Shown here piece by piece: positions 1 to 7,428 of a DNA stretch of 10,395 nucleotides (the stretch's first letter is position 1; the number at the start of each line of letters is the position of its first letter). Below the pieces are notes generated by a model that ran no database searches, was not told the origin of the DNA, and was given only the letters and a program-made list of their open reading frames with translations. Both the position numbers and the translations under genes were made by a program. This DNA comes from Oscillospiraceae bacterium (lineage in GTDB: Bacteria > Bacillota > Clostridia > Oscillospirales > Ruminococcaceae), in contig WRLS01000073.1 of the NCBI GenBank assembly GCA_009776345.1, positions 1 to 10,395 of the forward strand, given 5' to 3'.

Positions 1-1478
1 CTGAACTGCAAATACCCGTTGCTGTCTACCAAATATTGCGGCGCCGCAATCCGCCTGAGCGTATTGCTTTTTGAATCATAGGTGTAAAACTCCAAATTCC
101 TGGCGTTCATGCCGCTCAGGTTCACCTTTGCCGAAATCCGTGTTACCATACCGTAGCTGCCCTTTTGCGAAAGGGAAACGACCTGCAGCTTATTCCTGTA
201 CCATCTGCCGAAGAAATCCCTGGTCGCCTTCACGCTGTTTTCATCGATGTGGACACCCAGCTGTATATCGGAATTCAGCGTGGCGCGCCCCGCAAGCATA
301 CTAATCCGCCCCGCGACTGTGTTGCCGCTCATCGTATCGGAATTCAGCTGTGCGTTCATCCTGGAGTTTGCGGCGGTTGCTTGCATCCTGTCAAGCGCGC
401 CGCGGGTAATGCTCCTGCCGTTCCTCACGGTCACGATCGCGTTTGTGGAACCGCGGTTCCTGGCGGTTGTGACAGCCGCGCTTGTCTGGTTTACCAAATC
501 GTTCCCGGTGATTACAACATTGTTGTTCCCGGCGGAAATATTGCCGGGCGTACTTGGCTCAACAGGCGGCGTTACCGGGGCGCCGCTTATTACGCCGCTC
601 ATATCCACGCGCTCAGACATGATATAGTATATCGAGGAAACATCCAGGCGGTCGTTTGTTGTGCCGAGATACTGACCGGCGGCGTTGTAGACATGCGCGC
701 CGCTGTATCCCCGCAGCTCTATAAGCTTCCCGGAGGTAGGCAGCCCGATGGTCTGGATCCTGATAATCCCGAGCAGCTGGCGGCGGAATTGGGTTTCGAC
801 CGCCCTGTCGGCGCTTGTTACCCCCTCGGACGCGTAGCCGTAATACCTGCGCCCGGATTGGAGCGTCGTGTACATGGATACATCGCGGCTCAGCTCAAGC
901 TCGAAGTTGGTAAGGTTATCCCGCGCGATTATCACAACATCGGGCCCCATAGAGGCAAACCTGCTGCCGCTGTAAACTTCCCTTTCGTTAGGGCCGAACG
1001 AACCGGTGATTGCTATCTCGCTGGCTTCTTCCCTGCTTTGCCTGTACCGCAGGAACAGTGTCACATTAAAATTCACGCTGTTCAGGCTTGCATTCTCATC
1101 CGCGAACTCAATCTGCACATACACTGTGCTTAGCCCGTTGTGCGAGGCATCAACTAATACAGGGGTTTTCATAATACGGCTGTTAACGCCCCTGAAATCA
1201 AGCGTCACGTTTGTCAGGTTAGCCCGGGTCACACCGAGCGGGCCATACGTGGCACCGTCGCTCCACGAAAACATATCGGCGGTGAGCGGATAACGGATTA
1301 CCGAGCCCGGGGTCATCATGTCGGTGTCGGGGCTTTCGGTAAAGTCGATAGCCTCGCGGACACCGTTCACGCGGGCGACCGAAGGCGCTTTTCCGGTACC
1401 CGTGCTGGCAAGGGCAGACACGCCAAGCGTTAATATCAGCGTAAGGGCCAAAAGTGCGCTGAGTGCTTTCTTTAACAT
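1..1478 (-). CDS. Secreted protein of unknown function, signal peptide present (C-terminus beyond left edge)
   Basis: The frame is open from an ATG at 1478 to the left edge, so about 492 residues are visible and the C-terminus is missing. The start is supported by a Shine-Dalgarno site (GAAAGGATG, 1487-1495) at normal spacing. Residues 1-24 form a classic signal peptide: Lys-Lys, then a Leu/Ala-rich core, then an AxA-type site ending Ala-Leu-Ala with probable cleavage before Ser25. The mature protein is rich in beta-prone, Asn/Thr/Ser/Gly segments and has no further membrane span. A Pro-rich linker at about residues 299-312 (PVTPPVEPSTPG) separates an N-terminal half from a second half rich in Asn, Arg and Thr. 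In the second half LNSD recurs 23 residues apart, matched by a 14-bp DNA repeat at 266-279 and 335-348. I do not recognise a named family. It is probably extracellular or wall-associated, perhaps with a beta-sandwich C-terminal module. A gene on this strand is more credible than the long antisense frame at 165-1133, because of the signal peptide and ribosome site. Confidence 0.85.
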   Translation of the reverse strand, partial: MLKKALSALLALTLILTLGVSALASTGTGKAPSVARVNGVREAIDFTESPDTDMMTPGSVIRYPLTADMFSWSDGATYGPLGVTRANLTNVTLDFRGVNSRIMKTPVLVDASHNGLSTVYVQIEFADENASLNSVNFNVTLFLRYRQSREEASEIAITGSFGPNEREVYSGSRFASMGPDVVIIARDNLTNFELELSRDVSMYTTLQSGRRYYGYASEGVTSADRAVETQFRRQLLGIIRIQTIGLPTSGKLIELRGYSGAHVYNAAGQYLGTTNDRLDVSSIYYIMSERVDMSGVISGAPVTPPVEPSTPGNISAGNNNVVITGNDLVNQTSAAVTTARNRGSTNAIVTVRNGRSITRGALDRMQATAANSRMNAQLNSDTMSGNTVAGRISMLAGRATLNSDIQLGVHIDENSVKATRDFFGRWYRNKLQVVSLSQKGSYGMVTRISAKVNLSGMNARNLEFYTYDSKSNTLRRIAAPQYLVDSNGYLQF

Positions 1479-1506
1479 TAAAAATCCATCCTTTCATTTT
1501 TGCGCA

Positions 1507-1533
1507 ATACTAATCTTACGTTGTCATTAGTAT
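1507..1533. promoter_or_regulatory. Perfect 8-bp inverted repeat (candidate operator)
   Basis: ATACTAAT (1507-1514) and ATTAGTAT (1526-1533) are exact reverse complements separated by 11 bp, so the half-sites are 19 bp apart, close to two helical turns. The right arm covers most of the candidate -10 box of the secreted-protein gene, and the repeat runs on past the expected transcription start. A dimeric repressor bound here would block the promoter. The alternative is an 8-bp stem with an 11-nt loop in the 5' leader. No regulator gene is visible nearby. Confidence 0.45.
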
Positions 1534-1557
1534 ATGATGCGCGCCGCGTTTTTATAA
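1529..1557 (-). promoter_or_regulatory. Candidate sigma-A promoter for the secreted-protein gene
   Basis: On the minus strand a -35-like TTATAA (1552-1557, 4/6 to consensus) is followed after exactly 17 bp by TATACT (1529-1534, 5/6). The predicted start near 1522 gives a leader of about 44 nt before the ATG at 1478, which has room for the ribosome site. It lies in the 84-bp gap after the upstream zinc-ribbon gene, so the secreted gene may be transcribed alone as well as by readthrough. Confidence 0.45.
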
Positions 1558-1562
1558 TATTT

Positions 1563-3812
1563 CTAGGCGTTGTATTCGATATCCGGCAAATGGCTGACAA
1601 AGCCGGCTATCGGGGCAACACCCCCTTCTCTGTAAAATTGCAGGTCATAACGGCCCGCGGCCGCGCCCCGCAGAAGATAGATAAGCGTAGCGGAACGGTA
1701 ATCAAAACGGGAAACATCGCCGATAATCATCCGCTCCTGGCTTATATACAAAAATAAGTCGCCGCGCCTCTGCCCGGAATTTGCCCCTGCCCCGTACCGC
1801 CTGTAATACAGCACCGCTTTCCCCCCGTCCTCCACCGTAAAACCGGGGGCGGCGGCAATATCGCCCGCAAGCAGCTCGGGCGTTTGCCCGGGCACAACGC
1901 GGTAGAGGTCCGCGCGTTCACTGTCCTGGCGCTTTGTGTAAAGCATGGCTTCCCCGAATTTTTCACCGTAGGGGGAGCCCGCGTCCACTCCCGTATCCAC
2001 CAAAACCGTTTCGCCTGCCTCACCGGCGGGCAGCGGCGTGTATTGCAGGTTGCCCTCCCCGGGCTTTCCGTCGCGCGGCGGCGTTATGGAAACAACGCCG
2101 TCAATCGGCTCCGTAAATTTAAACGATAGGGCGCCGCCTGCACCGCCGTAATATATTACAGATTGGTTTCCGTGAATATCCATCAGGCAAAGCTGCTGCG
2201 GCAGCGTGGAAAACATATGCTCGGCAAGCGAAAACCCCGGCCGCCTGTATTCCCTAAACCCTGCGCGCTTTATATCTGCGGCCTTTGACCTGCGGTACAC
2301 AACACTGCCGCCCGAAAGGTCCGCCAAGAAAGCATCTTCTATCGCGGGGTTTTCCCCAAACGCGTCAAATATCAGTATATCATCCTCTAACAAATGCGTC
2401 GCGCCGTCCCTGTATACATACAGCCCATAGCTGTTAAGCCCCATATTACCTATCGCGCCCGCCTCCATGCGCAGGTAGTAGCGGTCCCAGTCGCGCTCGA
2501 TTTTCCTGTCATACTCAAGCACATACCTGCGGAAGCCGAGATACGCCTCGTACTGCGCGTCCTCAAGCTCGCTGTAGCGGTCCTCGGAGATATCGGAATC
2601 GTCGTCGCCGTAGATATCCTCAAAATCATCGGGCAAGCCGAAGCTTGCGGGGTGGGGCGCCGCCATTCCCGCGTCGGATTCAAGATACGGGTCGTCTGCC
2701 AGCTCGGCGTAGCGGGGGGAGAAAGGCTGCGCTTTCACAAATATAAACTCCCTGTCCTCCGCGCGGCTGTCCAAAACCGCCGCCACCCCCGAAGCCAAGG
2801 TATGCTCCTGTCCCGCCCTCGCGTCGTAAAAATAAACTTCAGTATTGGAATCGGTGACACTGCGCGTATACAGGAAAGACGCGTAATTTTTAGTATAATC
2901 CAGCAATTCCGTAACACCGAAGGCAACCGGCACGGCATCACCGGCATCGGGTTCGATTGGGCTGATATATAAATCAGAACCGCCGCCCGGTGAATCTTTG
3001 GCATATAAAACCCGCTGCTCGCCGATGTCTATTATACGGGAAACGCCATCATCGAGGACAGTTTCCGTTTTGCCGTCCCAAACCGCAAGCGACCCGGACT
3101 GCTTTAAATAAACCGGTACCGAGCCCCTGCGCGAGAACCCGAAATCCGCGGTAACGCCGCCGGAGATCCGCACGCCTTCGCGCGGCTGTATCTCAAACCT
3201 GCCAAGGCGGCTGAGGTCCAGCAAATACAAAGCTTCTCCGCTGCGGTAGGCAAGGTACCTGCCGTCCGCGCTTGCATGGACGCGGCCGTCGCCGGAAAGG
3301 GCAAAATCGGCGGAAATCTCATAAGGCTCCGTCCCGGGGCGACTCAGCATCAGCCTGCTGTTATCCTGCACATACAGCACAGCGTCACTCAGCGGGAACG
3401 CCTCGCCGGGAATAATCAGCGGCAGGTACTGCCATAAAACAAGCGACAGTACACCCAGAAAAATTATGCCGGACAAAATCAGCGCAAGCCCGGACAGCCG
3501 GTTCTTTTCCGCGGCGACAGATGTAGGCGCGCGCAGTTTGCGCGGCAGCTTCAGCAAAAGCGTGTCCGTAAACGAAACAGCGGGCTTCAAAGGTTTTACC
3601 GGCGCCTGTCCCGCCTGCGTCCCGCATAGCGGGCAAAACGCGCGCCCACTAGGCAGCAGCGCACCGCATCCCGCGCAAAATTTCACCCTGCCCACCGGTA
3701 TCTCATCATGGGGGGACACCGACAGCCCGCAGCCGCCGCATTCGCCATGCGCCAGCAAATGCCCGCACAGGATGCAGTATGTCACGCCCATCCCCCCATT
3801 CCGCAAATTCAC
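1563..3812 (-). CDS. Membrane-anchored double zinc-ribbon protein with putative beta-propeller ectodomain
   Basis: From the GTG at 3812 it encodes 749 residues. The N-terminus carries two four-cysteine zinc ribbons: CxxC pairs at C13/C16 and C25/C28, then C46/C49 and C60/C63. A basic linker follows, then one strong hydrophobic span at about residues 108-134. The remaining 600 or so residues are short beta-rich blocks of the type ADGRYLAYRSGEALYLLDLS and RVLYAKD...DLYISP, which look like blades of a TolB/WD-like propeller. The expected topology is zinc ribbons in the cytoplasm and propeller outside, inferred from the single span. An unusually acidic insertion lies at about residues 370-440 (DDFEDIYGDDDSDISEDR), followed by a charged helical stretch. 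Two starts are possible. GTG 3812 has GGAGG 4 bp upstream. ATG 3791 (7 residues shorter) sits directly after a run of six G and leaves a longer leader for the promoter at 3827-3855. Zinc-ribbon plus membrane-span proteins of this general build are common in Bacillota; the function is unknown, possibly sensing or envelope-related. It ends with TAG at 1563-1565. Confidence 0.85.
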   Translation of the reverse strand: MNLRNGGMGVTYCILCGHLLAHGECGGCGLSVSPHDEIPVGRVKFCAGCGALLPSGRAFCPLCGTQAGQAPVKPLKPAVSFTDTLLLKLPRKLRAPTSVAAEKNRLSGLALILSGIIFLGVLSLVLWQYLPLIIPGEAFPLSDAVLYVQDNSRLMLSRPGTEPYEISADFALSGDGRVHASADGRYLAYRSGEALYLLDLSRLGRFEIQPREGVRISGGVTADFGFSRRGSVPVYLKQSGSLAVWDGKTETVLDDGVSRIIDIGEQRVLYAKDSPGGGSDLYISPIEPDAGDAVPVAFGVTELLDYTKNYASFLYTRSVTDSNTEVYFYDARAGQEHTLASGVAAVLDSRAEDREFIFVKAQPFSPRYAELADDPYLESDAGMAAPHPASFGLPDDFEDIYGDDDSDISEDRYSELEDAQYEAYLGFRRYVLEYDRKIERDWDRYYLRMEAGAIGNMGLNSYGLYVYRDGATHLLEDDILIFDAFGENPAIEDAFLADLSGGSVVYRRSKAADIKRAGFREYRRPGFSLAEHMFSTLPQQLCLMDIHGNQSVIYYGGAGGALSFKFTEPIDGVVSITPPRDGKPGEGNLQYTPLPAGEAGETVLVDTGVDAGSPYGEKFGEAMLYTKRQDSERADLYRVVPGQTPELLAGDIAAAPGFTVEDGGKAVLYYRRYGAGANSGQRRGDLFLYISQERMIIGDVSRFDYRSATLIYLLRGAAAGRYDLQFYREGGVAPIAGFVSHLPDIEYNA

Positions 3813-3816
3813 AAAA

Positions 3817-3823
3817 CCTCCCC
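3817..3823 (-). promoter_or_regulatory. Ribosome binding site supporting the GTG start at 3812
   Basis: The minus strand reads GGGGAGG here, with 4 nt (TTTT) before GTG. It is the best Shine-Dalgarno match near the 5' end of the zinc-ribbon gene and favours GTG over the ATG at 3791. The caveat is that the transcript start predicted from the promoter at 3827-3855 falls within or next to this site. Confidence 0.4.
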
Positions 3824-3826
3824 ACC

Positions 3827-3855
3827 AGTATAGCACAAGATCATGCCGCTTTCAA
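3827..3855 (-). promoter_or_regulatory. Sigma-A-like promoter for the zinc-ribbon membrane protein
   Basis: On the minus strand TTGAAA (3850-3855, 4/6 to TTGACA) is followed by a 17-bp spacer and TATACT (3827-3832, 5/6 to TATAAT). Transcription should start near 3820, only about 8 nt before the GTG and about 29 nt before the ATG at 3791. Overlapping and just upstream of the -35 box there is a tandem heptamer CAATGCC at 3853-3859 and 3860-3866, which could be an activator or repressor contact. Confidence 0.6.
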
Positions 3856-3898
3856 TGCCCAATGCCTCACCAATAAAGTAAGAAAAAATCCGTAACAG

Positions 3899-3927
3899 TT
3901 GCATTATATTCTATATTGTGGTATTTT
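3899..3927 (+). promoter_or_regulatory. Weak candidate promoter for pheST
   Basis: TTGCAT (3899-3904) and TATTTT (3922-3927) are spaced by 17 bp within an AT-rich stretch just upstream of pheS. The -35 match is poor (3/6) and several other TATA-like hexamers occur in 3904-3918, so the exact promoter is uncertain. A start near 3934 would leave only about 25 nt before pheS. Confidence 0.3.
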
Positions 3928-3958
3928 TTATCTATGCAGCAGAAAGGTAAGGGAGAAT

Positions 3959-4987
3959 ATGATTAACCTAAAACCGCTTGAGCTTCTTAGGGGGCTTGTA
4001 AATGAACAGCTGTCCGCGGCGGCCAATGAAAAAGAGCTTGAGGAGCTGCGGCTGCGCTATCTCGGGAGAAAAGGCGAGCTGACCGCGTTCCTCAAGCAAA
4101 TGGGGCAGGTCCCGCCGGAGGAGCGCCCGGTCATCGGCAAGCTTGTAAACAAAGCGCGCACAGAAATAGAAGAAATGTTCGCACAAAAGGCGCGGGAGCT
4201 TTCCTCGCGCTCGCTTGAGCAGCGCCTGAGAGCCGAAAAGATAGACGTGACGCTTCCGGGCAAATCGGTGAAAACCGGTATGCGGCACCCGCTCAGCGCC
4301 GTCCTTGACGAGGTCAAGGAGATTTTTCTGGGCATGGGCTTCACCGCCGTAGAAGGCCCGGAAATCGAGTACGACTACTACTGCTTCGGCGCGCTCAATA
4401 TGCCGAAAACCCACCCGGCGCGCGACACCCAGGACACTTTATACATCACGGATGATATTGTCCTGCGCACCCAGACCTCATCTGTGCAGGTGCGCGTTAT
4501 GGAAAAGCAAAAGCCGCCGATCCGCATAATCTCCCCCGGCCGCGTATACCGCTCCGACCAGATCGACGCCACCCACTCCCCGCTTTTCCACCAGATTGAG
4601 GGGCTGGTCGTCGATAAAGGCATCACAATGGGCAACCTGAAAGGCATCCTGGAGGTATTCGCGCGGCGGCTGTTCGGCGAGGGCGCAAAGGTCCGCTTCC
4701 GCCCTCACCACTTCCCCTACACCGAACCCAGCGCGGAAATGGACACAATGTGCTACCTGTGCGGCGGTAAGGGCTGCCGCGTCTGCAAGTTCGAGGGCTA
4801 TATCGAGCTTCTCGGCTGCGGCATGGTACACCCAAAGGTTTTGTCGGATTTGGGGATAGACCCGGAAATCTACAGCGGCTTCGCGTTTGGGATCGGGCTG
4901 GACCGCATCGCAATGCGGCGCTACGGCATTGACGATATGCGGCTGTTCTTCGAAAACGATATGCGGTTTTTATCGCAGTTCAGATAA
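3959..4987 (+). CDS. pheS: Phenylalanyl-tRNA synthetase alpha subunit
   Basis: The 342-residue product is the catalytic alpha subunit of the cytoplasmic alpha2-beta2 enzyme that charges tRNA-Phe with phenylalanine using ATP. Residues about 10-90 form the charged, helical, coiled-coil tRNA-binding arm. The class II catalytic core follows. It shows the conserved GMRHPL block (107-112), the NMPKTHPARDTQDT segment (147-160), motif 2 (SPGRVYRSDQIDATHSPLFHQIEG without its ends, about 192-214), the RFRPHHFPYTEPSAE block (247-260) and motif 3 (GIGLDRIAMRRYG, 311-323). Length is normal for bacterial PheS. A cysteine cluster C265-x2-C268-x4-C273-x2-C276 is inserted before the IELLGCGMVHP block. E. coli PheS lacks it, but similar insertions are known in other bacterial PheS, where they may bind zinc. 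The ATG at 3959 has GGGAG at 3951-3955. The frame can be extended to a TTG at 3899, but that codon overlaps the candidate -35 box and has no ribosome site. It forms an operon with pheT, 32 bp downstream. Confidence 0.98.
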   Translation: MINLKPLELLRGLVNEQLSAAANEKELEELRLRYLGRKGELTAFLKQMGQVPPEERPVIGKLVNKARTEIEEMFAQKARELSSRSLEQRLRAEKIDVTLPGKSVKTGMRHPLSAVLDEVKEIFLGMGFTAVEGPEIEYDYYCFGALNMPKTHPARDTQDTLYITDDIVLRTQTSSVQVRVMEKQKPPIRIISPGRVYRSDQIDATHSPLFHQIEGLVVDKGITMGNLKGILEVFARRLFGEGAKVRFRPHHFPYTEPSAEMDTMCYLCGGKGCRVCKFEGYIELLGCGMVHPKVLSDLGIDPEIYSGFAFGIGLDRIAMRRYGIDDMRLFFENDMRFLSQFR

Positions 4988-5019
4988 CTATAACGTGAAT
5001 CTAATTTAGGGAGCAGGAT

Positions 5020-7395
5020 ATGAAAACTTCAATAGGCTGGCTTTGTGAATTTACCGATATAGAAAACATCCCCGTCCGCGATTTTGCCGAGGGCATGACC
5101 ATGTCAGGCTCCAAAGTCGAAGGCTACGCCGTAGAAGGCGCGGAGCTTGAAAACATCGTCGTGGGCAAAGTGCTATCGGCCGAAAAGCATCCGGGCGCGG
5201 ATTCGGTTTTCATCTGCAAAGTGGACGTGGGGCAAAATACGCCTGTGCAGATTGTCACGGGCGCGGATAATGTCACAGCGGGCGCGCTTGTCCCCGCCGC
5301 GCTTGACGGAGCGGTTGTCCACGGCGGCAAAAAGATAAAAACCGGCAAGCTGCGCGGCGAGCTTTCTGAGGGGATGCTATGCTCTATCGGTGAGCTTGGG
5401 CTTACCCCCGCCGATTTCCCCGGGTCGACAGACGACGGCATATTTATTTTAGAAGAGGATTTACAACCCGGTCAAGCAATCCAAAAAGCCATCGGGCTCG
5501 ATCAAGTTGTCGTGGAGTTTGAGATCACGTCAAACCGCCCGGATTGCCTTTCCGTAATCGGGCTTGCGCGCGAAGCCTCGGCGACATTCGACAAGCCTTT
5601 TACAGTGGAAACTCCTGCGGTAAAGGCGGGCGCGGGGGATATCGGCGGGCTTCTCAGCGTCACCGTCGAAAACACGGAGCTTTGCAGCCGCTACAGCGCC
5701 GCCGCCGTAAAAAACGTGAAAATCGCCCCGTCGCCGCGTTGGATGCGCGAACGCCTACGCGCTTGCGGCGTGCGCCCGATAAACAATATCGTCGATATCA
5801 CAAACTATGTCATGCTGGAATACGGGCACCCCATGCACGCCTTCGATTTGCGCCATGTAAACGGCGGCAAAATTATTGTACGGAACGCGGAAGAAGGCGA
5901 GTCCATCACAACGCTTGACGGCACGCAAAGGTCGCTCTCGACGGAGATGCTCGTCATCGCGGACGAAAAATCGCCGTCCGCCGTGGCAGGCGTCATGGGC
6001 GGCGAGTACAGCGGGATCTACGGCGATACGCAAATTGTAATATTTGAATCCGCGTGTTTTTCCGGCCCGTCCGTGCGGATGACCGCGAAGAAGCTGGGTA
6101 TGCGCACAGAAAGCTCGGGCCGCTTTGAAAAAGGGCTTGACCCCGAAAACGCGATGAAAGCGCTGATGCGCGCCTGTGAGCTTGTTGAACTTCTGGGCGC
6201 GGGTGAAGTCTGCGATGGCTTTATCGATGTCCGCACACCGCCGCGCGAGCCTGTCAAAATCCCGCTGGACTGCGCGTGGATAAACGCCTTCCTCGGCTCC
6301 GAGATACCGGAAAGCGAGATTATCTCTATCTTAAGAAAGCTGGAATTTACGGTAGAAGGCGGCGTTGTCACCGTACCGAGCTTCCGTGGGGATGTCAGCA
6401 TAAAAGCCGACCTTGCCGAAGAGACCGCAAGAATATACGGATACAACAATATCCCATCCGCACCATTACAGGGCTGCGCGGAAGGGGTTGTCGCGCCGGA
6501 GCAAAACTTTGAGCTTAAAATCGCAGGGCTGCTTCAAGCACAGGGACATTACGAGATTATAACATACTCGTTTATAAACCCGAAAAGCCTTGATAAAATC
6601 GGGCTTCCGCAAGATGACGCGCACAGAAACTGTGTTGTCATACTAAACCCCCTTAGTGAAGAAACAAGCGTCATGCGCACGACCGGTATGCCTTCTATGC
6701 TCGATGTGCTTTCCCGCAACTACCGGGGGCGCATCCCGTCCGCAAGGCTCTACGAGCTTGCGGCCTGCTATATCCCCACGGAAGAAGGCAAACTGCCTTT
6801 TGAGGTAAAAGTCGCGGTCCTCGGCGCGTATGGCGGGGGGGTGGACTTCTACACAGTCAAGGCGGCGGTGGACGCGGTGCTTGAGGGACTGGGCATCGAA
6901 GCGGAGTACAGCGCCGTGGACAATATGCCAATCTACCACCCCGGCAGGGCGGCGGTAATAACAGCGGGCGGCGAGAACATCGGCACAATCGGGGAAGTCC
7001 ATCCGACTGTGTGCGAAAATTACGAGATCGGCGGGGCGGCATATTTAGCAGAGCTTTCCATACCGATGCTCATGAAGCACAGCGTCCCGGATATTTTGGT
7101 AAAGCCGCTGCCGAAATTCCCGGCATCTACCCGCGACCTTGCGCTGGTGGCTGACGAGGACCTGCCTGTTGGTGAAATAAAAAAAGCAGTCACAGCCGCC
7201 GCCGGGGAGCTTCTCGAAGGGCTGGAGCTATTTGACATATACCGCGGCCGCCAAGTTGCCGAGGGCAAAAAGAGTGTGGCGTACTCGCTGACCTTGCGCG
7301 CAGCAGACCGCACGCTTACAGATGAGGAATGTGACAGGCTCGTGCAAAAAATCCTGGATAAACTCAGCGAAATAGGCGTGGGGCTGCGAAGGTAG
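5020..7395 (+). CDS. pheT: Phenylalanyl-tRNA synthetase beta subunit
   Basis: The product has 791 residues, the usual length for the bacterial beta subunit, which binds tRNA-Phe and hydrolyses mischarged Tyr-tRNA-Phe. It begins MKTSIGWLCEF, typical of PheT. In order I see an EMAP-II/tRNA-binding OB fold at about 39-155 (ENIVVGKVLSAEKHPGADS; GELSEGMLCS), the B3/B4 editing region at about 223-385 (INNIVDITNYVMLEYGHPMHAFD; MGGEYSG; SSGRFEKGLDPE, in part), the B5 domain at about 411-478 ending in SFRGDVSIKADLAEETARIYG, the catalytic-like core, and a C-terminal ferredoxin-fold anticodon-binding domain at about 696-791 (PKFPASTRDLALV; LTLRAADRTLTDEE). All expected domains are present with no frameshift. 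The ribosome site AGGGAG (5008-5013) sits 6 nt before the ATG. The TAG stop is also the first three bases of a 30-bp repeat shared with 8074-8103. The next gene is convergent, with its stop 33 bp away, and I see no strong terminator between them. Confidence 0.98.
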   Translation: MKTSIGWLCEFTDIENIPVRDFAEGMTMSGSKVEGYAVEGAELENIVVGKVLSAEKHPGADSVFICKVDVGQNTPVQIVTGADNVTAGALVPAALDGAVVHGGKKIKTGKLRGELSEGMLCSIGELGLTPADFPGSTDDGIFILEEDLQPGQAIQKAIGLDQVVVEFEITSNRPDCLSVIGLAREASATFDKPFTVETPAVKAGAGDIGGLLSVTVENTELCSRYSAAAVKNVKIAPSPRWMRERLRACGVRPINNIVDITNYVMLEYGHPMHAFDLRHVNGGKIIVRNAEEGESITTLDGTQRSLSTEMLVIADEKSPSAVAGVMGGEYSGIYGDTQIVIFESACFSGPSVRMTAKKLGMRTESSGRFEKGLDPENAMKALMRACELVELLGAGEVCDGFIDVRTPPREPVKIPLDCAWINAFLGSEIPESEIISILRKLEFTVEGGVVTVPSFRGDVSIKADLAEETARIYGYNNIPSAPLQGCAEGVVAPEQNFELKIAGLLQAQGHYEIITYSFINPKSLDKIGLPQDDAHRNCVVILNPLSEETSVMRTTGMPSMLDVLSRNYRGRIPSARLYELAACYIPTEEGKLPFEVKVAVLGAYGGGVDFYTVKAAVDAVLEGLGIEAEYSAVDNMPIYHPGRAAVITAGGENIGTIGEVHPTVCENYEIGGAAYLAELSIPMLMKHSVPDILVKPLPKFPASTRDLALVADEDLPVGEIKKAVTAAAGELLEGLELFDIYRGRQVAEGKKSVAYSLTLRAADRTLTDEECDRLVQKILDKLSEIGVGLRR

Positions 7396-7422
7396 GAATT
7401 AGAAAATAGTAGAGCGGCTAAC
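7393..7422 (+). repeat. 30-bp direct repeat, copy A (starts at pheT stop)
   Basis: The copy reads TAGGAATTAG, then AAAA, then the 16-bp core TAGTAGAGCGGCTAAC. It matches 8074-8103 in the same orientation at 28 of 30 positions; the core and the first ten bases are identical. Its first three bases are the pheT stop codon. Together with copy B it brackets the Sel1-like gene, with the two copies 681 bp apart start to start. An imperfect hairpin is possible just here (AGCGG-CTAA-CCTGCT, 7412-7426, with a bulged T), but no T-tract follows, so I do not call it a terminator. Confidence 0.7.
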
Positions 7423-7428
7423 CTGCTA

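Noticed and set aside
165..1133. Long plus-strand open frame of 322 codons
   Set aside because: It is antisense to the secreted-protein gene, which has a signal peptide and a good ribosome site. The product is rich in Arg, Pro, Cys and His with no recognisable domain, as expected for a shadow frame in GC-rich DNA.
2394..2972. Plus-strand frame of 192 codons
   Set aside because: Antisense to the zinc-ribbon/propeller gene, with no ribosome site or domain.
3466..3876. Plus-strand frame of 136 codons near the divergent promoters
   Set aside because: It overlaps the zinc-ribbon coding region and both boxes of that gene's promoter, and the composition is shadow-like.
3899..3958. N-terminal extension of pheS from a TTG
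   Set aside because: The TTG overlaps the candidate -35 box and has no ribosome site. ATG 3959 has GGGAG and gives the normal PheS N-terminus and length.
7396..7428. Intrinsic terminator between pheT and the convergent gene
   Set aside because: The AGCGG-CTAA-CCTGCT stem is short and bulged and is not followed by a T-tract on either strand.
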